Below are positions 27,688 to 35,760 of a stretch of 64,000 bases of DNA, one piece after another; position 1 is the first letter of the stretch, and each line of letters begins with the position of its first letter. Origin of the DNA: Gammaproteobacteria bacterium (GTDB taxonomy: Bacteria; Pseudomonadota; Gammaproteobacteria; Steroidobacterales; GCA-2729495); assembly GCA_015709695.1 (NCBI GenBank), contig CP054183.1:2530992-2594991 (forward strand), given 5' to 3'. The notes under the pieces are model-generated. The model made no database searches and had not been told where the DNA came from. It saw only the letters and a program-made list of their open reading frames with translations. A program made the translations under genes and the position numbers.

Positions 27688-29157
27688 ATGCGACTCACCG
27701 ACCCGAACCTCCTGCGCCAGCTCAGCCATATCGGCGGGCAATGGGTGGGCGCCGCCTCCGGTGCCACCAGCGCGGTGCTCAATCCGGCGACGGGAGCCAG
27801 CATCGGCAGCGTGCCCGGCATGGGAGCGGCCGACGCGCGCCGCGCCGTCGAGGCGGCGCAGGCGGCGCTGCCGGCCTGGCGGGCACTGGCGGCACCGGAG
27901 CGCGCGGCACTGCTGCGGCGGCTGCATGCGCTGATGCTCGCGCACCAGGAAGACCTGGCCATCCTCATGACCGCCGAGCAGGGCAAGCCACTGGCCGAAT
28001 CCCGCGGCGAGATCGGCTATGCGGCCTCCTTCGTCGAGTGGTTCGCCGAGGAAGCCCGGCGCATCTACGGCGATGTCATTCCCGGCCCGCAGCGTGACCG
28101 GCGCATCCTGGTGCTCAAGCAGCCGGTGGGCGTCGTCGCCGCCATCACGCCGTGGAATTTCCCCTCGGCGATGATCGCGCGCAAGCTGGCCCCCGCGCTG
28201 GCGGCGGGCTGCACCATGGTGATCAAGCCGGCGGCCGAGACGCCGTTCTCCGCGCTGGCGCTCGCCGAGCTCGCCTGCCGCGCCGGCCTGCCACCCGGGG
28301 TGGTCAACATCATCACCGGGCCCGGGCCGGAGATCGGCGCCGAGCTCACCGCCAACCCGCTGGTGCGCAAGCTGAGCTTCACCGGCTCCACCGCGGTCGG
28401 CAAGCTGCTGCTGGCACAGTGTGCCGGCACCGTGAAGAAGGTGTCGATGGAACTCGGCGGCAATGCGCCCTTCATCGTCTTCGACGATGCCGACCTCGAC
28501 GCCGCGGTGGCCGGTGCCATGGCCAGCAAGTTCCGCAACTCTGGCCAGACCTGCGTCTGCGCCAACCGGCTGCTGGTGCAATCCGGCATCCATGACGAGT
28601 TCGCGCGCCGCCTGGCCGCCGCCGTCGCCAGGCTGCGCGTGGGCGATGGCCTGCAGGGCGAGACCGACCAGGGCCCGCTGATCAGCATGCAGGCGGTGGC
28701 CAAGGTCGAGGCGCACATCGCCGATGCCGTGGCGCAGGGCGCCCGCATCCTCGCCGGCGGCCGGCGCCATGCGCTGGGCGGCAGCTTCTTCGAACCGACC
28801 ATCCTCGCCGGGGCCACCCCGGCGATGCGGCTCGCCCGCGAGGAGACCTTCGGCCCGGTGGCGCCGCTGTTCCGCTTCGGCACCGAGGCCGAGGCGATCC
28901 GCATGGCCAACGACACCGAGTCCGGCCTGGCGGCCTACCTCTACACCCGCGACCTCGGCCGCAGCTTCCGCGTCGCCGAAGCGCTCGAGTACGGCATCGT
29001 CGGCCTCAACACCGGCCTGATCTCCACCACGGTCGCCCCCTTCGGCGGCGTCAAGGAGTCCGGCATCGGCCGCGAGGGCTCCCGCTACGGCATCGAGGAC
29101 TACCTGGAGATCAAGTACCTGGCCATTGCCGGCGTCGACGCCGGGGAGAGCGCATGA
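27688..29157 (+). CDS. gabD: NAD(P)-dependent succinate-semialdehyde dehydrogenase-like
   Basis: A 489-residue aldehyde dehydrogenase. The N-terminus (LLRQLSHIGGQWV) resembles GabD. The cofactor segment is TPWNFPSAMIARKLAPALAAG, the general base is in MELGGNAPFIVFDDADLD, and the nucleophile Cys is in FRNSGQTCVCANR. The CVCANR context and the final KESGIGREGSRYGIEDYLE fit SSADH, which converts succinate semialdehyde to succinate in 4-aminobutyrate breakdown. No transaminase (gabT) is near, so a wider aldehyde range is possible. The stop overlaps the next ATG (ATGA). Confidence 0.9.
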   Translation: MRLTDPNLLRQLSHIGGQWVGAASGATSAVLNPATGASIGSVPGMGAADARRAVEAAQAALPAWRALAAPERAALLRRLHALMLAHQEDLAILMTAEQGKPLAESRGEIGYAASFVEWFAEEARRIYGDVIPGPQRDRRILVLKQPVGVVAAITPWNFPSAMIARKLAPALAAGCTMVIKPAAETPFSALALAELACRAGLPPGVVNIITGPGPEIGAELTANPLVRKLSFTGSTAVGKLLLAQCAGTVKKVSMELGGNAPFIVFDDADLDAAVAGAMASKFRNSGQTCVCANRLLVQSGIHDEFARRLAAAVARLRVGDGLQGETDQGPLISMQAVAKVEAHIADAVAQGARILAGGRRHALGGSFFEPTILAGATPAMRLAREETFGPVAPLFRFGTEAEAIRMANDTESGLAAYLYTRDLGRSFRVAEALEYGIVGLNTGLISTTVAPFGGVKESGIGREGSRYGIEDYLEIKYLAIAGVDAGESA

Positions 29158-30548
29158 AGCCGCAAGGCAGGCGCAGGGCCCTGCTCACCGAGGGCCCGAT
29201 CGGCAGGAACATCTTCTCGCTGATGATCCCCATGGCGCTGGGCATGATCGCCATCGTCACCAACAACGTCGCCGGCGCGTTCTTCATCGCCCGCGTCAGC
29301 ACCGAGCAGCTGGCGGCGGTCAGCTTCACCTTCCCGGTGAGCTTCGTCGTCGGCGTCATCGCCATGGCGCTCGGCACCGGCACCTCCTCGGTGGTCTCGC
29401 GGCTGTTCGGCTCGGGCAACCGTGACGATGTGCGCCGCATCACCGGGCACGCCATGCTGCTGGCGGTGGCCTGCGCCATCGGCGTGCTGATCGTCGGCCT
29501 GCTGACCATCGACCCGCTGTTCCGCCTGCTCGGCGCCGACGAGACCACGCTGCCGATGATCCACCGCTACATGCGGATCTACTACTGGGGCGGCGTCTTC
29601 ATGGTGGCCCCCATGATCGCCAACTCGGTGCTGCGCGCGCTGGGCGATGCCAAGCGGCCGGCCATGATCATGACCACCTCGGCGGTGCTCAACATCCTCA
29701 TCGACCCGGTGCTGATCTTCGGCCTGTTCGGCTTCCCGCGCATGGAGATCGAGGGCGCCGCGCTCGGCGGAGTGATCGCCAATGCGGTCACCATGTGCGC
29801 CTCGATCTACTTCATCATGTACGGCGAGAACCTGGTGAGCTTCCGCAACTTCCGGGCGGAACTGATCGGCGACTCCTGGCGGCGCATCCTGCACGTCGGC
29901 CTGCCGTCTCTCACCAGCGGCCTGGTGGCGCCCGTCACCACGGCATTCATCACCAGCCAGGTGGCGCGCTATGGCCACGGCGCCGTGGCCGGCTTCGGCA
30001 TGGCGGCGCGCGTGGAGGGGCTGACGCTCATGGCGCTGATGGCGCTCTCGGCTGCCATGACCCCCTTCAGCGGCCAGAACTTCGGCGCCGGGCGCCTCGA
30101 CCGCGTCCGCGAGGGCGTGAGCTTCGCCTACCGCTTCTCGCTGATCTACGGCGCCTGTGTCGCGGTGGTGATGTTCCTGGCCGGCGGCCTGCTGACGACC
30201 CTGTTCGGGCTGGAGCCCGAGGCCCGCGAGGCGGCGCTGATGCAGATGCACATCGTGCCGTTCAGCTACATGGCCTTCGGCATTTCCATGACCGTCAACG
30301 GTGCGCTCAATGCGCTGGGCAAGCCGATGGTGGCCATGTTCGTCTCGCTGTCGCGGACCATCGCGGTCTATGCGCCGCTGGCCTGGCTGCTGTCGCACCT
30401 GTTCGGCCTGGTCGGCATCTTCATCGCCGCGGCGACCGCCAATGTCGTCGCCGGCGGCATCGGCGCCGCCTGGTTCCGCATGACCTTCAGGGAAATGCTC
30501 GCCGACTTCAACTCCAGGGCCGCCGCGGCCCGTACCCGGCAGGCCTGA
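29154..30548 (+). CDS. MATE efflux transporter (MepA/NorM-like)
   Basis: A 464-residue, 12-helix exporter. LTEGPIGRNIFSLMIPMALG is typical of MepA-like MATE proteins, and MALGTGTSSVVSRLFGSG and ALSAAMTPFSGQNFGAGRLD mark the pseudo-symmetric halves. It differs from the other MATE protein in this window by its N-terminal TEGPI motif and length. It overlaps the dehydrogenase gene by four bases, so translation is coupled, suggesting removal of a metabolite or toxic aldehyde by-product; this is inference. Confidence 0.9.
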   Translation: MKPQGRRRALLTEGPIGRNIFSLMIPMALGMIAIVTNNVAGAFFIARVSTEQLAAVSFTFPVSFVVGVIAMALGTGTSSVVSRLFGSGNRDDVRRITGHAMLLAVACAIGVLIVGLLTIDPLFRLLGADETTLPMIHRYMRIYYWGGVFMVAPMIANSVLRALGDAKRPAMIMTTSAVLNILIDPVLIFGLFGFPRMEIEGAALGGVIANAVTMCASIYFIMYGENLVSFRNFRAELIGDSWRRILHVGLPSLTSGLVAPVTTAFITSQVARYGHGAVAGFGMAARVEGLTLMALMALSAAMTPFSGQNFGAGRLDRVREGVSFAYRFSLIYGACVAVVMFLAGGLLTTLFGLEPEAREAALMQMHIVPFSYMAFGISMTVNGALNALGKPMVAMFVSLSRTIAVYAPLAWLLSHLFGLVGIFIAAATANVVAGGIGAAWFRMTFREMLADFNSRAAAARTRQA

Positions 30549-30620
30549 GGCCGCGCCGGCCGGCGGAACCGCGACCGCGGCCTCAGATATCCGGAGCGGG
30601 CCTGGCGTAGGCTGGCCGCC

Positions 30621-31334
30621 ATGGAGAACCGCCGCAATTACTACCGCATCCTGCAGGTGCAGCCGGGCGCGCCGGTGGAGATCATCCGCGCCAGCTACCG
30701 CACCCTCATGCAGCGGCTGAAGGCCCACCCGGACCTCGGCGGCGAACACGGCCACGCGGCGCTGATCAACGAAGCCTATGCGGTGCTCACCAGCCCGCGG
30801 AAGCGCGCCGCCTACGACCAGGACTTCCAGCTGCGCGTGATCGACACGCGGACGGAGGCCGCCCGCGACGCGCCCGCCGCACGCCGTGGTGCGCGCGGCC
30901 ACCAGGCCGAGCACTGCCTGTTCTGCGGCGCACCGCACCAGTCGCGTCCGGTGCAGCAGCCCGATGCCCGCTGCCGCCACTGCGCCAGCCCGCTGCACCC
31001 GGCGACCGCAAGGCAGCTCGCCAGCGATGGCCGGCGCGCGCTGCCGCGCCTGCCGGGCAACCACGAGCTGCGGTTGTTCACCCGCTGGCCCGGACCCGCC
31101 ATCACCGGCCACTCCCGCGATGTCTCCCCCGACGGCATCGGCTTCGAGACACGCCGGCTGCTGGAACCCGGAACGGTCGTCAAGGTAGACAGCGACTGGT
31201 GCCAGGCAGTGGCGCGCATCACCCACATCCGCCTCGACGACGGCTCCAGCGACGGCAGCTGGCTGGTCGGGGCCGGATTCCTCAGCGTCGTCTTCCCCCG
31301 CTCCCGCGGGGTCTTCCTCTCGACCCAGGCCTGA
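30621..31334 (+). CDS. J-domain / zinc-ribbon / PilZ fusion protein
   Basis: A 237-residue three-part protein. Residues 6-70 form a J domain: NYYRILQV, the Hsp70-stimulating HPD at 36-38, and NEAYAVLTSPRKRAAYD. Residues 99-121 hold two CxxC pairs (CLFC, CRHC), a probable zinc ribbon. Residues 148-235 are PilZ-like, with both c-di-GMP motifs: RLFTR (RxxxR, 151-155) and DVSPDG (DxSxxG, 167-172). This predicts a cytoplasmic co-chaperone whose client contact responds to c-di-GMP. The J and PilZ parts are clear; their joint function is inferred. It follows the MATE gene by 72 bp. Confidence 0.82.
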   Translation: MENRRNYYRILQVQPGAPVEIIRASYRTLMQRLKAHPDLGGEHGHAALINEAYAVLTSPRKRAAYDQDFQLRVIDTRTEAARDAPAARRGARGHQAEHCLFCGAPHQSRPVQQPDARCRHCASPLHPATARQLASDGRRALPRLPGNHELRLFTRWPGPAITGHSRDVSPDGIGFETRRLLEPGTVVKVDSDWCQAVARITHIRLDDGSSDGSWLVGAGFLSVVFPRSRGVFLSTQA

Positions 31335-31348
31335 CCGGGCCCGTTACA

Positions 31349-31362
31349 ACTTGGTACAAAGT
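31349..31362. promoter_or_regulatory. Imperfect palindrome upstream of the 34-codon gene
   Basis: ACTTGGTACAAAGT is a 14-base palindrome with one mismatched pair, flanked by direct GTTAC repeats at 31343-31347 and 31363-31367. It lies 86 bp before the small gene and after the J-PilZ stop. It may be an operator; no known regulator consensus is recognised and no clear sigma-70 promoter is seen beside it. Confidence 0.35.
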
Positions 31363-31447
31363 GTTACGGCACCGAAAGGAAGTCGCCGCGTCCCTCCTCT
31401 AGATTGGCACCATCGGATCGCGACACGGATGGCAAGGAGGACGAACC

Positions 31448-31552
31448 ATGAACACCAGTTGCAGCCTGAACGTTTTCGAGCAGCTCGAGGGCGTGACCAC
31501 CGCACTGGTTGCCGTGATGTTCCCGGTGCTGATCCTGGCCTTCATGCTCTGA
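31448..31552 (+). CDS. 34-residue single-helix membrane peptide
   Basis: An ORF of 34 codons beginning MNTSCSLNVFEQLEG and ending with the hydrophobic stretch VTTALVAVMFPVLILAFML, one predicted membrane helix reaching the C-terminus. A perfect AAGGAGG lies 7 bp before the ATG, which strongly supports translation. About 100 bp downstream are a 9-bp stem and a strong terminator, so this looks like an independent short transcript of 200-300 nt. No family is recognised. It could be a regulatory or structural small membrane protein, or the coding part of a dual-function RNA. Confidence 0.6.
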   Translation: MNTSCSLNVFEQLEGVTTALVAVMFPVLILAFML

Positions 31553-31570
31553 CAGATCATCGAGCAAAGA

Positions 31571-31645
31571 CCGGACAGGCGCCGACCCCCCTCCCCGGGT
31601 CGTCTTCCCCTCCCCCCCAGCGACCTGGGGCGGCGCCTGGACCGG
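31571..31645 (+). other. Long hairpin in the 3' region of the 34-codon gene
   Basis: CAGGCGCCG (31576-31584) pairs with CGGCGCCTG (31631-31639). It is extended by CCGG at both outer ends and by CCCC (31586-31589) with GGGG (31627-31630). The enclosed loop is pyrimidine-rich. The arms lie between the small gene and its terminator and would fold in the mRNA. Confidence 0.6.
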
Positions 31646-31657
31646 CCAACGATGAAC

Positions 31658-31684
31658 GAGCCCCGCACTGCGGGGCTCTTTTTT
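31658..31684 (+). terminator. Strong intrinsic terminator
   Basis: GAGCCCCGC and GCGGGGCTC make a perfect 9-bp stem with an ACT loop, followed by TTTTTT. Flanking GATGAAC and GTTCATC extend the symmetry, so it may also stop the convergent transcript of the Fic gene. It ends the short transcript carrying the 34-codon gene. Confidence 0.88.
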
Positions 31685-31844
31685 GGTTCATCGCGCAACT
31701 CCGGGGAAGGTCGCCTGGATCTTGAGGAAGAAGTTGGCGTCATCACGGAAGCCGCAGGTATTCGTCCCGTGGACCCCGCCGCCCGAAACTTTGCCTGGCA
31801 CGCCCGGTGCGCTGAAGGATTCTTCTGCGCTGGTCCCGCTCGCC

Positions 31845-33077
31845 TCATGCATGATCCGGGAACAAGCCTGGCATCCACCGCGGCGCCAGGGCTGCGCGGA
31901 ATGCCAGCCGCAGCGGCGCCCGCGTGCTGGTGGACGTCAGGACACCCCGGTCGAGGAGAGCAGAGACCACCCGCCGGGCCTGCCGTTCGCCGGTGCCAAC
32001 GATGCCCGCCGCATCGCCCCGAGGCAGTTCGCCGCGATAGAGCACCGCATCGAGAATGGAGCCGGACTTGGGCGGCAGGCGGTCGAGGCGGATTTCTTCC
32101 TCCACCCAGAGCTGAATTCGGGTCCGCAGCTCCTCGGGCCGCACCAGCTTTTCCATGAAAGCCACCTGATCCAGGCAGGTCGTGAGGAAGAACCGCGTGA
32201 ATTCTGCGAGGTTTTCCTCGCTCAAGGGACCGCGGCCATCGAGGTCGTTCCGGCGTGCCTGGTCACAGGCTGCCAGATGTGACTTGTAGGCCTGCACGTT
32301 GCGGGCAAGGCCGCGAGCAACAGACCAGACTGCACCGCTGTCCAGGGCCTCCAGCATCGTCGCATGGGACATCAGGCGGGCAACGCGGCCATTGCCGTCC
32401 ACAAAAGGGTGTATCCACACCAGCCGGTGATGAGCCGCCGCCGTCGCCAGAATCGTCTCGGTCTTGCCCAGCTGGCCGTACACCTGCTCGAAGCGCTCAA
32501 GGAAGCGCGGCACGGCGGCCGGGCTGATCGCGACGTGCCGCCCGACTTTGACGTCCCGGTGGCGGAGTTCGCCCGGAACGACCCTGACCCGATCCTTCGT
32601 GACGGGATCCTCAACAGTCAGAAGCTCATCGGGGAGCAGGCTACAGAAGCGTTGATGAATCTCCTGAAGCGCCGTGGTCGTGACCGATCGACCCTTGAGC
32701 CCGCCGCCGTCGATCCAGCGCTGGACCTCGATATGCGCCCTCGCCTCAAGCTGAAGGTCGCGCTTCGTGGCGTCCTTGCTGTAGTCGCCCCGCAGGGCCC
32801 GCTCGATCTCGACGGGGTGGGTGTCGTGACCCTCGATGAGATTGCTGTAGTAGCAATTCATTGACCGAACCAGATCGGCCAGCGACGACAGCAGACTTTC
32901 CGGCAGCGAGCGCCGGAAGCCCGCGCTCTTCTGCGCGAGTTCCAGCGCAAGGTCAGTGAGTCCTGGCCGATGGCGGGAGTCCTCCCGCAGCAGTAACGGC
33001 TCCATCCCGGAGGCGGTTTCGCTTCGATCCGATGCCGCCTTCATGTCCGCTTTGTTGGCCGGTTTCCGCATAGCCAT
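31845..33077 (-). CDS. Fic-domain protein with built-in inhibitory helix
   Basis: A 410-residue protein. The Fic active-site loop HPFVDGNGRVAR (from about residue 223) is intact, predicting AMP transfer from ATP to Tyr/Ser/Thr of a target protein. The motif SNLIEG (residues 78-83) fits the (S/T)xxxE(G/N) inhibitory helix lying N-terminal to the Fic core, the class II arrangement that keeps the enzyme off. The C-terminal 80 residues look like a winged-helix DNA-binding domain (DAAGIVGTGERQARRVVSALL). No separate antitoxin is adjacent. Next to the IS remnant, it is likely laterally acquired. Target unknown. Confidence 0.9.
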   Translation of the reverse strand: MAMRKPANKADMKAASDRSETASGMEPLLLREDSRHRPGLTDLALELAQKSAGFRRSLPESLLSSLADLVRSMNCYYSNLIEGHDTHPVEIERALRGDYSKDATKRDLQLEARAHIEVQRWIDGGGLKGRSVTTTALQEIHQRFCSLLPDELLTVEDPVTKDRVRVVPGELRHRDVKVGRHVAISPAAVPRFLERFEQVYGQLGKTETILATAAAHHRLVWIHPFVDGNGRVARLMSHATMLEALDSGAVWSVARGLARNVQAYKSHLAACDQARRNDLDGRGPLSEENLAEFTRFFLTTCLDQVAFMEKLVRPEELRTRIQLWVEEEIRLDRLPPKSGSILDAVLYRGELPRGDAAGIVGTGERQARRVVSALLDRGVLTSTSTRAPLRLAFRAALAPRWMPGLFPDHA

Positions 33078-33082
33078 ACATC

Positions 33083-33112
33083 AATATAGATCATTGGCTT
33101 AGGTCAGTTCAA
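33083..33112 (-). promoter_or_regulatory. Promoter of the Fic gene
   Basis: On the minus strand TTGAAC (33107-33112) and TATATT (33083-33088) are 18 bp apart, in an AT-rich patch unlike its GC-rich surroundings. The -10 box ends only 5 bp before the ATG at 33077, so the message may be leaderless or translation may begin at a later Met. Confidence 0.6.
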
Positions 33113-33189
33113 TTACCCAATGCAGGCCTCTCCATGGCCGCTTTTCGGGCCGCCTTTTGTCCTACGTTTGGCGATGACTGCCCATCCGG

Positions 33190-33430
33190 CACCGCGGCAC
33201 CTGCAGCCGCTCCTGGCGCCAGAGGCGGTGCCCACGATCGGCGCCCATTTCCAGACTGCGGCGCTCCAGGAACACCTGGAACCGGCGGTAGCCGTAGCGC
33301 CGGTACTGGGTCGCAAGCTCACGCATCGCCGCGATCACCGGCGCATCCCTCCGGGCCAGGCGCGACGGCCAGCCCAGGGTCGAGCGGGCCACCGACAGGG
33401 GCGCACCCGTGCGCTCGCCAACTTTTTCCC
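33190..33430 (-). pseudogene. IS3-family transposase (orfB) remnant
   Basis: A short minus-strand frame reads VARSTLGWPSRL, then YRRYGYRRFQVFLERRS and HRLWRQERLQVPR. This is the helix-turn-helix and linker part near the N-terminus of IS3-family OrfB transposases (RYGYRR-V-L and RLWR-LQVPR are hallmarks). The DDE catalytic domain and inverted repeats are gone, so the element is dead. It fills most of the 360-bp gap between the Fic gene and the flavocytochrome gene, and its edge lies within about 10 bp of the flavocytochrome stop codon. Confidence 0.75.
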
Positions 33431-33437
33431 GCGCTGC

Positions 33438-35162
33438 TCAGTGGCAGCGGGTGCAGCTGGCGAGCTGCGCCTGCTGCTGCGCGCGCGTCTGCGCCGGGCC
33501 GGCGGGCCAGGTGGCGTCGTGGCAGCTGCCACAGGCCAGGGCGCGCTCCTGCACCAGGCGGTGCACCTGCGTGAAGTGCCAGTACCCCGGCTCCACCTGC
33601 GCCAGGCGGTCGGCGAGGGCTTCGGGAGGATGGCTGTCCGCCGGCGGCACGGGCGGCAGGGGTCCGGTGGCGGCAGACTGGCCGGCGGGCAGCACCTCGG
33701 CAGCGGCCGTCCGCCCGGCGATGCGCCCGAGCAGCAGCGACGGCCCGAGGAAGGTGCCGCTGCCACCATGGCTGCCGTTGATGCCGGCGACACCGGTGGC
33801 CTCGCCCGCCGCGTAGAGGCCCGGGATGGGCCGGTGGCCGGCATCGAGCGCCCGTGCATCATGGTCGATGGCGATGCCGCCCATGCTCTTGCGCGTCATC
33901 GGGTACAGCTTGATGGCGTAGTAGGGCGGCTCGCCCAGCGCCGGCGGCAGCCGCCCGCCGGCTGTCGCGCCGAAGCGGCCGAAGTCCTCGTCACGGCCGC
34001 CCTGCACGAAGCCGTTGTAGCGGGCCACGGTGGCGCCCAGCGCCGCTGCCGGCAGGCCGGTGGCGGCGGCCAGCGAGGCCAGGTCATCGCCACGGCTCAC
34101 CAGGGCGGGGTTGCCCATGATCTCGCCGTCGATGGTGCGGCGATCGAGCCAGGGTCCGCCACGGACCATCAGCTGCCTGCGGCCCGCGGCATCGAACACC
34201 AGCCAGTAGGTCGGCGGCTTTCGCGACAGGACCAGCGACTCGATGTCCTTGGAAGGCGCGTCTTCGTTGATGAAACGGCGGCCCCCGCCATCCACCATGA
34301 TGGCGGCGGGATTCTGCACCAGCAGCCCGCGCCGGCCCGAGGGATCGCGCGGGTTGGGCATGCCGGTGACGTAGACCAGCTGCCGGTCCAGCCGCGCCAG
34401 CGCCGCGCCCGCCTGCGTGGCGAGGCGCAGGCCGCTGCCGGTGGCGAACTCGCCGGAACCGACATACAGCGGCGCAGGCACGGCGCGATCCGCCGGCCAG
34501 TGCTCGCGCACCAGCTCATCGTTGCTCTCGAAGCCGCCGGTGGCGATCACCACCGCGGGCGCCCGCAGGCTGAGCTGCCGGCCGCTGCGCAGGTCACGCG
34601 CGACCACGCCGCCGACCGTGTGCCCGTCGCGCAGCAGGGTGGTCACCTCGTGGTTGAAGAGGAAGCTGATCCGTTCGTCGGCGAGCGCATCGCGCAGCAC
34701 CGGCAGCACGGCGGTGACGGCCGCCCCGCGCGTGAAGTGGAAGCGCGGCACGCTGTCCTCCGCGCTCGGCAGGATCATCACGAACTCCACGCCCCGGGCC
34801 GCCAGCCAGTCGTGCACCTCGGGGCGCGAGGCCTCGACGTAGCGGCGCACCCAGTAGGGATCGGCATCCCCGCCCCAGGCGAGGATGTCGCGGATCGCCA
34901 GCTCGGGGTCGTCGCGGTAGCCGCGCTTCTCCTGCAGCGGGGTGCCGACCAGCGAGAAGCCGCCGGCGAGCACCGCGTGGCCGCCGCCCACCGAGTTGCT
35001 GTCGATCACCACGACCCGCGCGCCGCCGGCACTGGCCTCCAGTGCCGCCGCCAGGCCGGCGATGCCGGCGCCGATGACGATGACGTCCGCCTGCGGCGGC
35101 GCGGCGCGCTGGCTGGTGCAGGCGGCGAGCGCCAGCACCACCACCAGCGCCAGGGCACGCAT
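33438..35162 (-). CDS. FAD-dependent lipoprotein flavocytochrome c
   Basis: A 574-residue protein. The signal peptide ends in the lipobox LAACTS. Residues 27-60 bind FAD (VIVIGAGIAGLAAALEAS), and the fumarate-reductase/ketosteroid-dehydrogenase core includes ARYNGFVQGGRDEDFGR, SMGGIAIDHDARALD and GLYAAGEATGVAGINGSHGG. The last 70 residues carry CGSCH and a terminal CTRCH, two covalent haem c sites. Normally the haem domain of soluble fumarate reductases is N-terminal with four haems, so this order is unusual. A periplasmic reductase or dehydrogenase is likely; the substrate cannot be told. It overlaps nothing and follows the OMP gene by 4 bp. Confidence 0.85.
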   Translation of the reverse strand: MRALALVVVLALAACTSQRAAPPQADVIVIGAGIAGLAAALEASAGGARVVVIDSNSVGGGHAVLAGGFSLVGTPLQEKRGYRDDPELAIRDILAWGGDADPYWVRRYVEASRPEVHDWLAARGVEFVMILPSAEDSVPRFHFTRGAAVTAVLPVLRDALADERISFLFNHEVTTLLRDGHTVGGVVARDLRSGRQLSLRAPAVVIATGGFESNDELVREHWPADRAVPAPLYVGSGEFATGSGLRLATQAGAALARLDRQLVYVTGMPNPRDPSGRRGLLVQNPAAIMVDGGGRRFINEDAPSKDIESLVLSRKPPTYWLVFDAAGRRQLMVRGGPWLDRRTIDGEIMGNPALVSRGDDLASLAAATGLPAAALGATVARYNGFVQGGRDEDFGRFGATAGGRLPPALGEPPYYAIKLYPMTRKSMGGIAIDHDARALDAGHRPIPGLYAAGEATGVAGINGSHGGSGTFLGPSLLLGRIAGRTAAAEVLPAGQSAATGPLPPVPPADSHPPEALADRLAQVEPGYWHFTQVHRLVQERALACGSCHDATWPAGPAQTRAQQQAQLASCTRCH

Positions 35163-35166
35163 GCGC

Positions 35167-35760
35167 CTAGCGGAGCTGGGCTGGCGGCGCGAAGTAGAAG
35201 CGCACGCCGAGGTTGAACCGGGTGACATCGTCGGAGAGCACCAGGCCGGCGCCGATGGAGACGTTCCGCGCGATTTCGTACAGGCCGCCCAGTTCCAGCG
35301 CCGTGTTGTCGTCGAACACGTCCTCGTAGAGGATGCCGCCGTTGAGTTCCAGCTGCGGATTGACCATCACCCGCATCAGGCCCTCGAGGCTGAAGCCCGT
35401 CTCGTCGTCATCCCCCGGCTGGTCGAGGTTGGCGCTGATGAGCCGCAGGCGGCCGACCAGGTCGAGCCCCTGGCGCAGCGGCGTGTTGAGGCCGATGCCG
35501 AGGGCGAGGGCGTTGTAATCCGCGTCGTGGTCGAGGTCAGTGTCCTCGTAGGCAGCCAGCAGGTGGATGTTCCTGTTGAGGGCATAGGAGCCGCCCAGCA
35601 TGAAGCCGTCGCCGTCGCCGTAGTGGTCGTAGTCGGTGTTGGCGTAGGCGATCTCGCCATAGGTGTATTGCGGCTCGGCGGCGGCCGAGGCGAGCCCCGG
35701 CAGCACGATGCCCAGGCAGGTTGCCAGCATCCATGCCGCCTGCTTGAAGCGCATTGGCAT
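35167..35760 (-). CDS. Predicted small outer-membrane beta-barrel protein
   Basis: A 197-residue exported protein. A signal peptide (about residues 1-26, ending SAAAE) is followed by alternating amphipathic strands ending FNLGVRFYFAPPAQLR, which suggests an 8- to 10-stranded barrel. Acidic runs such as YANTDYDHYGDGDG and DTDLDHDADYNA lie in predicted loops. The ATG at 35760 has GGAGAGG 6 bp upstream; two other in-frame ATGs are near. It overlaps no neighbour and probably shares an operon with the downstream flavocytochrome. No specific family recognised. Confidence 0.75.
   Translation of the reverse strand: MPMRFKQAAWMLATCLGIVLPGLASAAAEPQYTYGEIAYANTDYDHYGDGDGFMLGGSYALNRNIHLLAAYEDTDLDHDADYNALALGIGLNTPLRQGLDLVGRLRLISANLDQPGDDDETGFSLEGLMRVMVNPQLELNGGILYEDVFDDNTALELGGLYEIARNVSIGAGLVLSDDVTRFNLGVRFYFAPPAQLR

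Noticed and set aside
29100-31226. A 708-codon minus-strand open frame opposite the MATE and J-PilZ genes
   Set aside because: Its composition is His/Gln/Ala/Arg-rich without domains, as expected for antisense of GC-rich coding DNA; the plus-strand genes have clear motifs.
31400-31420. Sigma-54 promoter before the 34-codon gene
   Set aside because: TTGGCAC is present but the GG-N10-GC spacing is not met.
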